From contig MBPM02000033.1 in NCBI GenBank assembly GCA_001695595.3, positions 434,001-498,000 of the forward strand: a stretch of 64,000 nt of DNA. The letters are read 5' to 3'. Positions 12,674 to 25,200 of this stretch are shown in pieces (the stretch's first letter is position 1; each line of letters begins with the position of its first letter). The notes under the pieces were generated by a model. That model was given only the letters and a program-made list of their open reading frames with translations. It searched no databases and had not been told where the DNA came from. This DNA comes from Plasmopara viticola (Eukaryota > Oomycota > Peronosporomycetes > Peronosporales > Peronosporaceae). The position numbers and the translations under genes are program-made.

Positions 12674-15600
12674 TTAAATGCGCACCTTAATGTAGTCTTG
12701 TCTTAAATCACAGGGAATATTTAAGTAGCGGACGTACTCTAAAAGAGAACTCGCAATCTTGTCCAATTTAGTAATACGTGCCTTCCACATTTCGCTTAGA
12801 TCGGTACGGCGCTCAAAACAACGGTAATAATCCACCAAAGTAATTGCCTGCTCCGTACACGCGATCACTCCACGTCCATACTTGGTACGCAACGATTGCA
12901 AGTACCTTCGCTTTGAACCAGGATAATCTTGCATAGCTATGGGTTCCGCCTCCACAAGCTTGAAATCTGGTCTTAGTTCGTGATGCTTAATTTCATCTCC
13001 GTTCGGCTTCATCCCGCTCACTTCTTTAAGTGTTGCCAGATGCCCTGCCATTGTTTGCAAAGAAGTTTGAATATCTTCGCACTTTCTATTGCTTCCAAAG
13101 AGTGGCGGGTCAATTTGATCGCTATCACGCCGTGTTTGCTCAACCTCTCTTTTTGTCACGTTTCCACGCGTTACAACGTCTGTAGAAAGACAAGGCTTCA
13201 TGCTTTTACCATTTACTTGGACAAGCCCATTTTCAGACAACACGTAGGTAGTGATGTTAGATGGTGCACTCTTTAACGTTGGCACTGTAATTAGCTCGGA
13301 AGCCACTTTTTTCACCACCTGCTCCACTAAAGTAAGCACTATACTTTGGACTTCTTTGTCGATGAGGTCATCGCTACTTGTTGTTTGTGAACTTGCACAA
13401 GTGTCAGCCTTGGCAAAAGTACATGTACCGCCTAAATGAGTACTAGACCTGTTGACGTTCTCATCGACGACAATATACTGTACATCGTCAATCAAAGCAC
13501 CATCCAGGTTTAACTGGCTGGAGCTAGAAGACTGCGACGAAATCTTCTCCTGGACATCTTGGTTTGAAATACACGATCCTTGTGCTCGAAACGCTTCATC
13601 GAGAACTTGGTCGGTCGAGTCGTGTGGACTAGGAGATCTAGCTGGCGATGGTCCATCGCTAATTGGAGAATATTGCTGAATCCGGTTTTTCGTTGTTTTC
13701 TGCGGTTTGCGAGTCCTTTTTCTACTGGATACAGCGCTGTTTGATGGTGGCAACCGCAGACAGAGTTCAGATGACAAAGCTGACGAAGGTTGCAGTGAGC
13801 TGTGTTGACCAGGTGCCATGCGATCTAGCAATTCTAAAGTCTTTGCTGCATTATCAAAGTTGCTACTAGCGTGCGACGCCATCCGCGCGCTTCTATCACA
13901 TGGTGGGTTGTCCTGCTTAGGCATTAAAATGCCATTATTTTGATGCGATACCTTGAATTCACCCGCTCGCACCATCTCAAGTTTGCTTTTGCAAACCTCA
14001 ACTCTTTCTTCGCAGCTTTTTTCACCATCATTTATGCCTCTTGCAATCATGACGCCGTCTCTTCTTGTGTTTTTTCTTTCATCCACCACCTTCTCATTCA
14101 CCACAAGAGTACCATCTTTTAGCTTGTTCAGCTTTTCATCTGCAGATAACATTGCAACTTCACTGCAGCCGGTCTCGCCTACTACTTTTGCCGTCGATAA
14201 TTCATCATCTGCGGTCGAAATATCTTGCTTTGCATCGCCGCTGGTTAATTTCAAATGTCTTCTCTTTCTTGAAAAGTGCATGGGACGCCTGCCTCTTGAT
14301 TTTGCCTTCTTTACAAACATATCTCCTACATCGGAGCCTTGTTTACGTTTTCGAACAGAGACTTGCGCTTTACCTTTTACCGGTGACAACTTGGACGCTT
14401 GTTTCTGATCGGACACGTTCTTAATGTCCGCAGGGGACTCTAGCTTTGTAGCAGTCAGCTCCAATTTAAAATGCTTTGATACAGACGGATACATTGGGCA
14501 CAGCCGTGCTTTCTGACATTCCTCGTCTTGCAATACGCTTCGAAAGTGGCGTCGACTAGGAATGAGTTCATACGGCATAAAAATCTCACGACGTGTACTT
14601 CCATTGACCTTTTCACCACGAGTGTGAAAGTAACGAAAGAGACTTACAGGTGAAATGCGGCGCGTATCATAGGTTCCAACAATGAGACCTACAAACGGCT
14701 CTAGAGCTTTGCTTTCCTCGTTTTCTTCTTGGCTGATGCTAGGCCGTTGAAAAAGTTGTTGATAACTCGTTTGGTTCTCTATGTCTCGAACCGAAGGATC
14801 GGGCGCAAACGCGGGATGTGAATGGTACCAGCCCACGACCTCCAGCTGAGCATTCTCAATAATCCCCCGCACTTCAATCTCACTGCCCGGATCCATCTCT
14901 ACGTCGGTCGATCCGTCGTCACCATCGATTTCAAGAGATCGACACGGAAATGCTGCTTGAATGTACAATGTCTTGGAAGCTTCGTTCCATTTACCGCCTA
15001 GAAACCCAATGACTTCACAAGTCGCAAGGTGAGCATGAAGGTCAGCTACAAACACGGCATCCGGGTGAATTGCAACTTCGAAAGGGGGTTTAAGCGTAGA
15101 TCCCCCGCGACTACTTCGACTGCTAGGATCCTCTACGTGATCCCGTGCACGATAGGCAGCACATTGCACCATTGTATGCGGATCCAAATTGCCCGTCATT
15201 AAGTTTTGTCGAATCTGCGATTGTTGAACGGACCGTGACTGACGTTTGCCTAATGCGCGATCACGTCCGGATACAAAAGCACCTTCTTCAGCTTGCTGCC
15301 GCTCAGTACTAATCGTATCTTTATCAGTAAATGAAGCTTCATCTGTAAAAATCTGGTCATCCCACACAAAATCTTGTCGATATGCTAAGGTCGTCAGTGT
15401 TTTCGATTCAAGGCACGAATCAGCCGATTCCTCCGTCGTCCAAATGCTAGACAGTGGTGTCCTCATCACATTTACAGGCTCCTTTTCCTCTGTACTTTTG
15501 AAAGTTTTCTTGAGTCTCGGCTCACATGTTCGGTTTGCCAATTGGGTTGGTACCTCGATCTCGTCCTTTGACACATCAAGTTTAACACGATCCTTTTGAT

Positions 15601-16722
15601 TGCAAGAAAAAGCGTCTTCGTCGACGATTTTCTTTTTCAACCTCGACGTTCGTCGAGATCTTTTTCTGATGTCACGCAGTCCCGTCTTCTCGTTCTCTAC
15701 AGCACTTGTCAAATCAATAGACAATGGTGACCGCGACGCAACTGCAGCCTGTGCTACACTGTCAATATCTTGAGAAGATGACTTGCGTACTAAAGGATTG
15801 TCAACTTTAGCTGGTTTTTTACGACGTGGGGTGACCAAATCAAACCTCTGCTCTGAATCGTCGACAATCTCCACATCGCTCCACATTGCCTCTTGCTTCA
15901 TTTTTCTCATCACCTTTCTCGTCGACTTTCTCACTGCCTTTGTTTTCCCACTCTTTTGGCTCTCTTCCTTTGCATTGAACGCAGCGTCATTTGCCATCTC
16001 GCGATCGTCCCACGCATCATCCAACGATGCTTCTTCATCTCCCTCGTTCATCTCCACCACCTCATTCAAACGTTGCTTCTTCTCCACTTGACTCGGCTCT
16101 TCCAAAAGCATTAAATCATCCTCTGTATACTCTTTCCCCTACAACAATAAACATGCACACACACTGTCACAATCTCCTCGCGTTTTGATGGTTCGAAAAC
16201 AAACAGCGTGGCCCACACCATATGCAGTAACTCCGTTGCCTTGATTAATGCACGTCGAAACTCGCTCTTCTTCTTGACAAATTTACTGCTTTTACTATTG
16301 ATCACTGCTTGTTCGTACAAGTGGTAATGGGCCGTGAAACTCGCAACAAAGTTCGGATGAATCTCCACGAGCGAGAAATTAAACTTGTCGAGAAACATGA
16401 TGAGGCAGTGGCGCTTCATGACGTACGCGTCCTTTTCTTTGTTTGGACTTGCTCCCATCACCGGAACTTTCGTTGGAGGTGGTACGACCAATGAGGCCAC
16501 GATCTTGGGGTCGGTACGAATGCCAGCGCGCTGTACCACATCCCACGAGAAGAAGAGCACGCCTGGCCACCACGGGAAACCGTGAACCTTGGCCCAAACT
16601 ATGTCGAAATCGCAAAATTGCTCTTCTACTAATGTCAGCGCTTCACATTGAGCTTCCAGCGCATTACGGGCAGCGGTGTCGAGCCGATAGACCGATGGCT
16701 TCTTCGCACCCGGAGCCACCAT
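12674..16722 (-). CDS. PWWP-MPN (JAMM) domain protein, two exons; putative histone-directed deubiquitinase
   Basis: Two minus-strand frames abut at 16111. The upstream frame carries a PWWP domain (FDIVWAKVHGFPWWPGVLFF). The downstream frame carries an MPN domain with a full JAMM zinc motif: E of EVIGFLGG, then WYHSHPAFAPDPSVRDIENQ with HxH, S and D in place. A GT-AG intron at 16218-16139 (80 nt, donor GTGTGG, acceptor TTGTTGTAG) joins them in phase, reading LLHM then GKEYTEDDLMLLEEP. The joined protein is ~1,322 residues: PWWP at ~40-150, MPN at ~520-680, long low-complexity basic linkers and an alpha-helical end. MPN proteins of the MYSM1/MPND type cleave ubiquitin from histone H2A; a PWWP reader would target it to methylated nucleosomes. 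That role is inferred. I prefer the start MVAPGAKKP at 16722; the frame stays open to an ATG at 16803, which would overlap the divergent JmjC gene. If no splice occurs, these are two genes. Confidence 0.78.
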
Positions 16723-16801
16723 TTGCCTTGTATAGTGTGTGGTGAACCTTAGATATGTGGTACACGTGAGATCCGTCGGGTATTCTACAAGCACGTAATC
16801 C
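16723..16801. promoter_or_regulatory. Very short divergent promoter region
   Basis: The JmjC gene starts at 16802 on the plus strand, and the PWWP-MPN gene most likely starts at 16722 on the minus strand, leaving 79 bp for both. The alternative minus-strand ATG at 16803-16801 shares the CATG with the plus-strand ATG. No clear initiator element is visible on either strand. Confidence 0.45.
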
Positions 16802-19297
16802 ATGGAGACTGCGGCAAAAGCGTTTGAGCAGAATGTGGCACTAGACGACGGCGTGCTGGCGACGTCTGCGCCCTTGGAGATCAGTCAATTGGATCGCGTT
16901 ATTCTACAGGTTCGTTCATGCTACCGGCGGCGATAAGAGAGTAAAGGTTGAAATGCACAGGCTTCTTTTTGACCAGGTGAGTGAGGGCCTTGCGGGATAC
17001 CCCGATCTGAGTCAAAAGACGTACAGATTGCGCCACCAATTGATGGATGAAAAGTACGCTGCTTTCCAAGTTCATGGTGCATGCGAAAGGGAAGCGACAT
17101 TGATGGTTGTTGTGATGATCTGTGCAGAGTGATTGGCGCAGCAGGCGCGATTCAGGGCATGCTGGAGATTTTAGAAACAAACGACAAAGCGCTCGAGTAC
17201 TTTAAGGGAAGCATCGTAGGAGGTGAGTGTGTGCAAGCGTCACTGTTCTTAGAAACGTTGGCTGACCCCCTTGTGATAGTATTGACAGGCCAGGCGCTGC
17301 CCTTGCGTCCTCCATTCTTTGGCGGAACCGTTCCTGAGTCTACTGCAAACGATGTCGTCGCCGTTGTGGAAGAACTAGTGGCCGAGACGGTGTCGGATGA
17401 GAGAGTGAAGACGGCAATGGATTCCACCACTGTGTCGGATGAACAACGGGCATCAATTCTTGCTAAGCAGCCGAAAACGGTACGCAAGCGCTTATTGGAA
17501 AACACATCAATGGATGAAACAGCGGCGGAGGGAAAACGATCAAAGGCTGAGAAAAGTAATAAAATTGAGACCGAGGATAGTCCTGCGCCTCCCCTTCGAA
17601 CAGCATTGGCAGAGGAGACCATTTATGAATCCGAGGAGGCCAAACAGCGAGCAGTGAATCCTACGTATACAATCCCGACGCAGTGGGAGCACTTGTACTT
17701 TAAGCAAGTGGAAGTCATTAATGTCAACAATTGCTTGGCAAAAGAGAAGGTACAGGCAAAGCGCTTTGCGGGCGAACCGTTTTTGCTTGAAGGCCACACT
17801 GGATGGTTAAAATTTGCCAATAATTGGATTAAATCGGACGGGACACTGGACACGGCGGCATTCTTGTATGGTATTCACGACGTGAAAGTGCCTGTGCTTG
17901 AGCGCAACTACGAAGAGCGAAATCCAATCAAGACGCACCTGCCACTGAGCTATTATGTAAAAAATTATTGGGAGCACGGCAAATCGGATTATTATTTGCA
18001 TCAGTGGCAATTTCCACTAGATCCGAAGGCCGGTCCGTTGCTGTGCTACAAGAGTAAAGAATTGCCCGTGCTGGGGGACAATTTATTATTGTATTGGCTG
18101 GATGCTGTGCGTGGTGACAATCCTTTGCAATACTTATTCATGGGTCAAAAGTGCACTCGGAGTCGAATGCATATGGACCCTGGTGGTCTAGGCATAACAA
18201 TTGCCCCAATTTTTGGCACCAAGCGAGTTACTATGCTGCATCGTGCGGCAGCTAAATTGGACTCTGTACACGAGACGGTCAACTTTCACGACGTGGATCT
18301 GGATGCAATTCCGCAGCTTGCCTTCTTACCAGCGTGGCGTGTTGATGTGAATCCAGGCCAGATCTTGTACATGCCTGAAGGCACATTACATGCGTGTGAG
18401 AACGTCACAGCGTGTATATCGTATCATCGTTTCCACGCAGACACGGTGAATCTTCCCGCCTTTTTGCGCTCATTCTTGGCGCAGGATTCTCCAACGATTA
18501 ATCACGCCGAAATATTGTGGAACGCTGCACACGATGTGATGTCTGCGATCGAGGACATTTACAATGACAACAAGCAGGTGCTGGGCAATGCAGTCGGTAC
18601 GCTGCGCAAGCTAGATACGATGCGCGGGTTGCGTCATGCCTGTCGCATGCTTTCGCTGGAGCAAGTTTTGCCCACGGAAGACTCGTGGGACTGGAAGAAA
18701 TTGCTCGATGATATTGACCATCTCTTGGTGCGTGTGGATGCTAGTGCCAAGCTAAACAAGAAAAAGATCTCTTCACACGAATTTACTTTTACAAAGGCAA
18801 TGGCTGTGTTGAATGGCGAGGAAGCGGTTGAAGCGAAGCAGATCATTAAAGGTGCGGCGAATAAATCAAAACTCACGAAGCACAAAGCCCAAGCAACGGC
18901 TGCAAACACTCACTGGGACTCTTTAGCTCTGAAAGTGGGTGATATTATTGGTGTGCAGGTCTTTGAAAAGCGCAACCGTGCAGAGGTGCTAAAAGTGGTG
19001 CACGATAAGATTCTCGTGCAGATTCACTACTCAGACTGGGAGTCCATTTATGATGAGTTTTTGCCCGTGTCGTCTTTGTATCAACGTAAAAAGGGCAAGA
19101 AGGTGGCGCTTAAAAAGACACCAGAGGTGCACGAGACCGTGATGGCTCGATGGGGGAGCAAGGGGGATTTGTACAATGCCATTGTGCTCAAGGTCGTTCG
19201 TACGAATGCGTGCTACGTACACTACCTCAAGTATGAGAAGGATTGGGACCAGTGGATTCTACCAGGCCACATCTTTCGCAAGTACAACAATGTTTAG
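16802..19297 (+). CDS. JmjC-domain protein with two C-terminal Tudor-knot-like domains
   Basis: The main frame (17081-19297) has a JmjC fold with iron ligands H-x-D in RMHMDPGG and a distal H in MPEGTLHACEN, followed by ITIAPIFGTKRVTML-type strands. Family members are Fe(II)/2-oxoglutarate oxygenases, often histone or protein demethylases or hydroxylases. Near the C-terminus two chromo-barrel/Tudor-knot-like repeats (LKVGDIIGVQVFEKRNRAEVLK to LPVSSLYQRK, and VMARWGSKGDLYNAIVLKV to WILPGHIFRKYN) suggest binding to chromatin or nucleic acid. A GT-AG intron of 66 nt at 17223-17288 (GTGAGT...TTGACAG) lies inside the open frame, and its removal gives SIVGGQALPLRPP. The start METAAKAFEQN at 16802 is in the same frame. 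Between 16910 and about 17130, however, the coding-like sequence (e.g. VEMHRLLFDQVSEGLAGYP) is in another frame, so two small indels or unrecognised splicing affect the 5' end. Confidence 0.8.
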
Positions 19298-22200
19298 AAG
19301 GTAAAAAGGCACAGAAAGGAGTTAGCTAGGCATTACAAGTGTTGAAAGTGTTTAATACTGATTGTGCACACATTTTTTTTAAAAATACCTCCATGTCGGC
19401 TATATCGAATCCAAGTCATAAATGATATATACAAAGGAAGTCAATGCGCTTTTAAGGAAATTTGATTTGCTGATAAGCTCGAGGCTGGGCAGATAGTGTA
19501 CGGCACTGCTTCACAAGCACCTCGTACGGGTTTACTGCAGCCACGCGACCCCGCACGTTCCACTCTCTTTCATGCCTTCCTTTTCAACCAGGAACAAAAG
19601 CCACTCACTTAGTTTAAAAATTTCCCCTTTTGGCAAAGAAGGCTAAAAAAGCTCACGCCATGAAGCCACCAAGCTTACTTTGCGGTCGTGATAGCGGTCG
19701 TAAACTGACGATAAGGCTAATTGGGGGAATATAATGAGAAAGTCCGCAGTTTGATAGCTTGCAAATAAGGCCAAAAGGTCGTGAAGAAACTATAACGGTA
19801 CCAAGTTATAATGCCCCGCTGTTCAAAGCTCATAACTAGGAAAAGACAACACCGGGTTGAGATACTTCGTGCACCAGCAAACAGTACAAAAATGGTCAGT
19901 TTGAACATTTTGAGGGACACTTTAAAAGAGATGAAGGAGACACATCTGGCTGGCTAATAGAAGAGCTCTTAACATCTCTGAAATTGAGTAGACTTAGGTG
20001 TTGTAACTTTAACAGTATAGAGTCGTTTTTTGTCCTTGGTATGGACAAGTATGTCTTTTTCTTGGGCATGCTGTGGCCAGAAAAGAATTTAAAGTGATGG
20101 GTGGGGCAAGGCCACAAAATTCAGCCACCCGATTTCACTCTGTGAGTTTTTGGTAATTGTATTCTCACCTCAGATGTGCATGCGACTCCTTTGAAAGGTA
20201 GCCTTGGAAAGTATACGCCCGGGTTCAATGTGCGATGTATCGAAGGAACTCATCATCTATACAAAGGCAGATGTCACATTTTATTTTAACCTTTAGCAGC
20301 GAGTAGACAAGCTTTGCTAGCAATACCGGCCGCCAAAGATGTTGTAGATAGCACTGTAAACTTGGGCAGCGTAACTCCACAAACTCGTAGCACAGCACCA
20401 CTAATTGTGGGCTGCAAATGTTTACATCAATTTCGTACGACACAGTGCCCCAGGTAGGTAGCAAGGTATCACCAAGAGTGGAAACACAAAAATGAGATTA
20501 GGTGGCAATACGAATTTGATTTCTAGGTACTTTGTGGTTGACGAAAAAGATAATTATGATGCTATATTAAGCGATCGTGGCGTATATAAACGACGAACTG
20601 ATTATGAGGACCTTTCTTTCTCAGTAAGGCTTGGGGCATCCCACATTCCTTTGGTTCTAAGGGCTTGGCCTTTGCCAGTAATTCCTCACAGCCCTTGAGG
20701 AAAATATTGGTTGGCTCATTGGGGTAGGCACGGATCATAAGCCCTTGCTTGCTGCAGCTTAATTAGTGGAAGTTGTTTTGCTCACCGATGTTTTAGCTTA
20801 TCTGAAATGAACCCAAGTCGGCGAGCTCACGGATAGGGTTTGTGGGATTAGGGACCTCCAATTCACCGTAGTCCGAAGGCTCGAGTCTACTTGTTGCCGT
20901 ACACTGCTTTAAAGCTTTTTGAAATGGTTCTTTTATCGTCGCTGCCTGCGGTCAAAAGTGTCACACGCATGTTGAGCCTACCCTTATGCAGTCCATGGAT
21001 ATTGTCACCATGATTTGTCTGAGAAGTGGCGCCAAATCGTCAACGTGATCTTTAAAGAGTTAAAGCTTGCCTAGCCTGCAGGCATGGATATGTGAACGTT
21101 GGCAAGATCATATGCTCGATGGAAGGAACATCGCATTTTAGCGGCTTATGTGTTTTCAGAACACAAAGATGTCAAATATTCTGTAGAACTAACTTTCTCA
21201 CTTTTAATTTAGTACACAATCGAATTTTTTTTTGATAATTGAAGCAATAACCCCAACAAAGTGCACTACCTTTTTCTTTTCAAGTCCAACGAGCAGAGAA
21301 TGAAGCCAAAAGCGCAATTGGTGAGATTCGCGAGAGGCACAATTGATGTTCTCTCAGGAAAAAGAGCAAGGTTGGGTATACCGTAGTGAGATATCGGATG
21401 CGGCGGTTTTGTACACGCTATGAGTACGGAAGTGGCCCACAACGGTGGATATAGAAAAGAAGAGAACAAAGTTTAGACTGCGTGACGCCCCGAGTCTCGA
21501 ACACGATACATTCGACCGATTAGGGTGACAAGAAGGAAACAAAGCCGATTAGTGGTACCTTAAAAGTAGCATTTGCCTGTAAGCGGGCTGATCAGCTGCT
21601 GACTGCCTCGGTAGACAGAATTTGGAGCATTTTAAGATAAAAAGCACGGCAAACAGTACTCTAAAACAATTTTTGTATTACCAGATTATAGAACGAGCAT
21701 CATAGACAAAACGAGAGCCAACTTTAAAAGCGCTATAAATAGAGCTATCAGCACTTTCTTGAATGGCTACAGGTAGACTCATTGGATGGCTACCGATATT
21801 CTTTGTGGGTTGTATTTTTTGTTAATGGCTTCCACTTTTAATGGTTTGTGTTAGTATTGTATACCGATTATCTTGTTTATTGGCTGCCAGCTACCGACAT
21901 TTGATGAGTGCGCCTTGCCAAGTTGATTTGTGTTAGGGTTATGCTGCGAACACACTAATTATTTAATATAATGGATGCTTAATGACATAAAGGCGCCAAA
22001 CATTATTGTCCACAAATTGGCAACTGAGTACTGTTAAAGTTTTGCTAGGCCATGATGGCCCTCATGGCATGAATTACGCTTCGCAATTTCTACGGCTACT
22101 TAAATATGCTCAAATACTTGTCAATAACAACCCTCCAATCGTGAGCACTGACTTTGTTAGGTATCGTGACTTTGCAGTTTAAGTTTGGACTAAATGGCTC

Positions 22201-25200
22201 AGCGTTTCAACTAAACATGACAAATCGCATTTGGTTATGTGTTATTTGTGGCCTTAAACATTGAACGGACTGTCATTCTTTTCTGTCTGTGGAAGCACCT
22301 AAGCAATATTTGCTTTCATGACGTTTTGGCCAATACTACTGAATCTAAGCTCGAGCCGACGCTGTTATGGTGCACCACACAGCGCTCCTATCAAGATCTT
22401 TGCTGTAAAACTCTAAGCTAAATTGTGGCAGTTACTCAAGGTACTTAACAAATTTCAGTTCACCAACAACTTCCGTTTGGATTTCGTAGTAAAGACTAAT
22501 GGAAGATATAATTCTTAGCGACATGTCCGCTTTATTTTACTCACCTAGAGTCTTAATATTGTTGCTTGGTAGCCTTGTGTACTCTAAATCGATCCTTTGC
22601 ACCCATCTCTAAAATTGGGTACCAATCTTACTGAGTAAGTGATTGGATGCTTTGTAAAATGCACAGTAATTGAAACATTCTCTAAGCTTTCTTAGTTAAA
22701 GCCAATAAGCGAATCGCGTCTATTTTCAAGTCACGAGCCAATCCGTTTGACGTCACATTTTACAAACCGATCTGACGGGACTATTGTCAACTTAGCGATC
22801 CTTACAGCTATCTGCCACCCAGGGCTACCGTCGCTTCCGCTTAGTATAACCAGACTTCAACACGACTCCAATCTATTTTTTTTGTTATGAGCAGCTCACC
22901 GCTACTGCTTACCACTACAAAAGTTATCATTTCCTCAAGAGCCAAGCTTCCGAAATAGGAATTTGTTAACAAAAAAGTTAGCTAACTACCATTTGAAGCT
23001 TCGTCAGTAATGATGACCCGCGTTCTCCTGACCCACACAACACTGCGCTTGTTGGCGACTCCCTGTATACCACTTCGTTGGCCTCCCTACGCAGTGTATG
23101 CTCTTGCTTGCGGCGGTCGAAGTGGCTAGAATTACCCTGCTCGGCAGAGCTTAAGATATAGAAGCTAAACTCGCTTCAGCGGGCTTGTAGACACGACTAC
23201 TAAGTCTTAAAGGTCGAGATACCGTCTATTTATGGTATTTCGGAGAAGCAACTCAATCTATGGCTTTACTAGGGTTTATTAAATGGCTTTGCAATTCTCG
23301 CTTGCAGCACTTTAAAGACTTTGAGTTCGCCAATGAACTCCGGCAACTTGACTCGATTTAGTGCTGTAGACCGAAACTTGAAGACTAAATTTTCCGGTAC
23401 AATTTTACGTGTTTTGGTCAAACCGGTAATTTTTGCGCAGCAATTGAATTAACTTGGACGATTTTAACAAAAAAAATATCTTTTTGATATCATTGATATT
23501 TATCAGTCTATAAGTCAAAAGTGGCAGATTGCTCGCCGTGCACCAAAAGCCGCCGTCGTATGAGGTTTATTCAAAGAAAAGTCAGCAATTATTTGAAAGA
23601 AAAACATGGCTTCATGTAGCAATCGGTTAGCTTCCATGTAATAAAACCTCAAAGGTCGAGGATGCTCACTTAGCTCGTATCCTGACTACCTGAAAAAAAT
23701 GCGCGTGAGACCAGAGCTGCACCAATGGCCAGGTTAATCTCGTCGTTCCAAAAAAGAAGGCTCAATATATATCATCCCACGAGCGGAACTATTTCGTTTG
23801 AGTGGTCCCATCAAGTCATCAAGAAATGTGCCTAAGTTAGCATTAATCACTAACACCACAACGCGTTTTAGCTACTGAGCAGCTAAAGGACCATCTCTAC
23901 TCAGGGCTACAGAGAAATGGACCGCTGCATGAATTCGACGTTTTGCGGCTTTCCGATTTGAATATAGTCACAAATTGGCGATATCCTACCGGTATAAATA
24001 TCAATAGAATAGTAAGTTGAGTGTATCACCTGCCAGAGTGATGGTGTTTAATTAGGTGGACATAATAGATAACAGGAACTATAAATCGACATTAAATAAA
24101 TCCGCCTTTGAATGCGCGCATAAGGCCGGGGAAGTGAGGAGTCAGCAATTTCGCGAAGTTCGTTTGACACGCAATATTGAGCAACATTTATTTTTCGATA
24201 TCATTGGAATGGCAGTCATAATTATATATTCTTGTAGTACTAATGAAGCAATGTCTCGCTGTTTAGCTAAATGAAAAAAGCAACAGCGATACACATCGAA
24301 GCATGCTCTTTTTTCAGTTATTTCTGACTCTGCGATGGCGAAACTATTTCCAAACAAGTTCTTGATTATAGTTGAAGTGAAACGATTATTCGCGGCATTT
24401 TTTATCCTTTTTTCAGCGTGCATTCTTTCTCATTCCATATTGGCATCGCGTCGCAAATCGTGCTAGCAGATTAAGCCGTGTCATTGTGAATCGAAGCGAA
24501 TGATGGACAAATGATTTTCACTACTTAGATTATCTTTTTCCGTGCTGTCGAGTATCCCACAATTCACACCCAGGCCTATTTCAACGTTAGAAATGTCCAA
24601 TGCTCTCCTTCTAGTCTGTTCAGATACAAAAATTGATTTTTGTTGCTCTCACCAGAGCTACAGTCAAGCAATCAAGCTATCATGGGAGGCTATAGTTGAT
24701 TGCCATCATGAAAAATTGCACAACTTGCTGTACCAAGAGTCAAAATGGGTATATACCCTCGATCCCGTCTTGTGTACAATTAGTAGCCAACCGCTACCCA
24801 TTCTTCTTTCAAGTTCTGTCAAGCCCTTGCAGGCCAAGCTCCCATGGCTTGCATCCACCACACATCTAATAGGATGACTTAAAGTGTCCCACCCTTTCCA
24901 CGGCTGCTGCAGACAATTATCCACTTCTTCAATACATACTCGAAGCACTTCTCTTGTTGCTGACCAGAGGAGCCATTGTTGCTTTGTTTCGCAGCGCTCA
25001 AGTTAATCAAGAGTAGGTCTGTGTCAACTATTTTTCGGACAAACAACTATGGGTTTTGAGGACCATCCAAAGTTTCTTGGAAAAGTAAGCCTGGCGGTAC
25101 TTGTCCTCCAATTAGTAAGTGGTTCGAATCGCCTCAATGATCGTTTTGGTGTGCACGCAAAAGAGTTGAGTGCGAGGCGGGTCGACGCCTGAACGTTTAT

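Noticed and set aside
16111..16803. A stand-alone PWWP gene
   Set aside because: It would end exactly where the MPN frame starts, and a phase-keeping intron joins them; kept only as the alternative.
16910..17127. Micro-introns (28-58 nt) to repair the JmjC 5' frame
   Set aside because: No donor and acceptor pair of realistic length keeps the frame without a stop.
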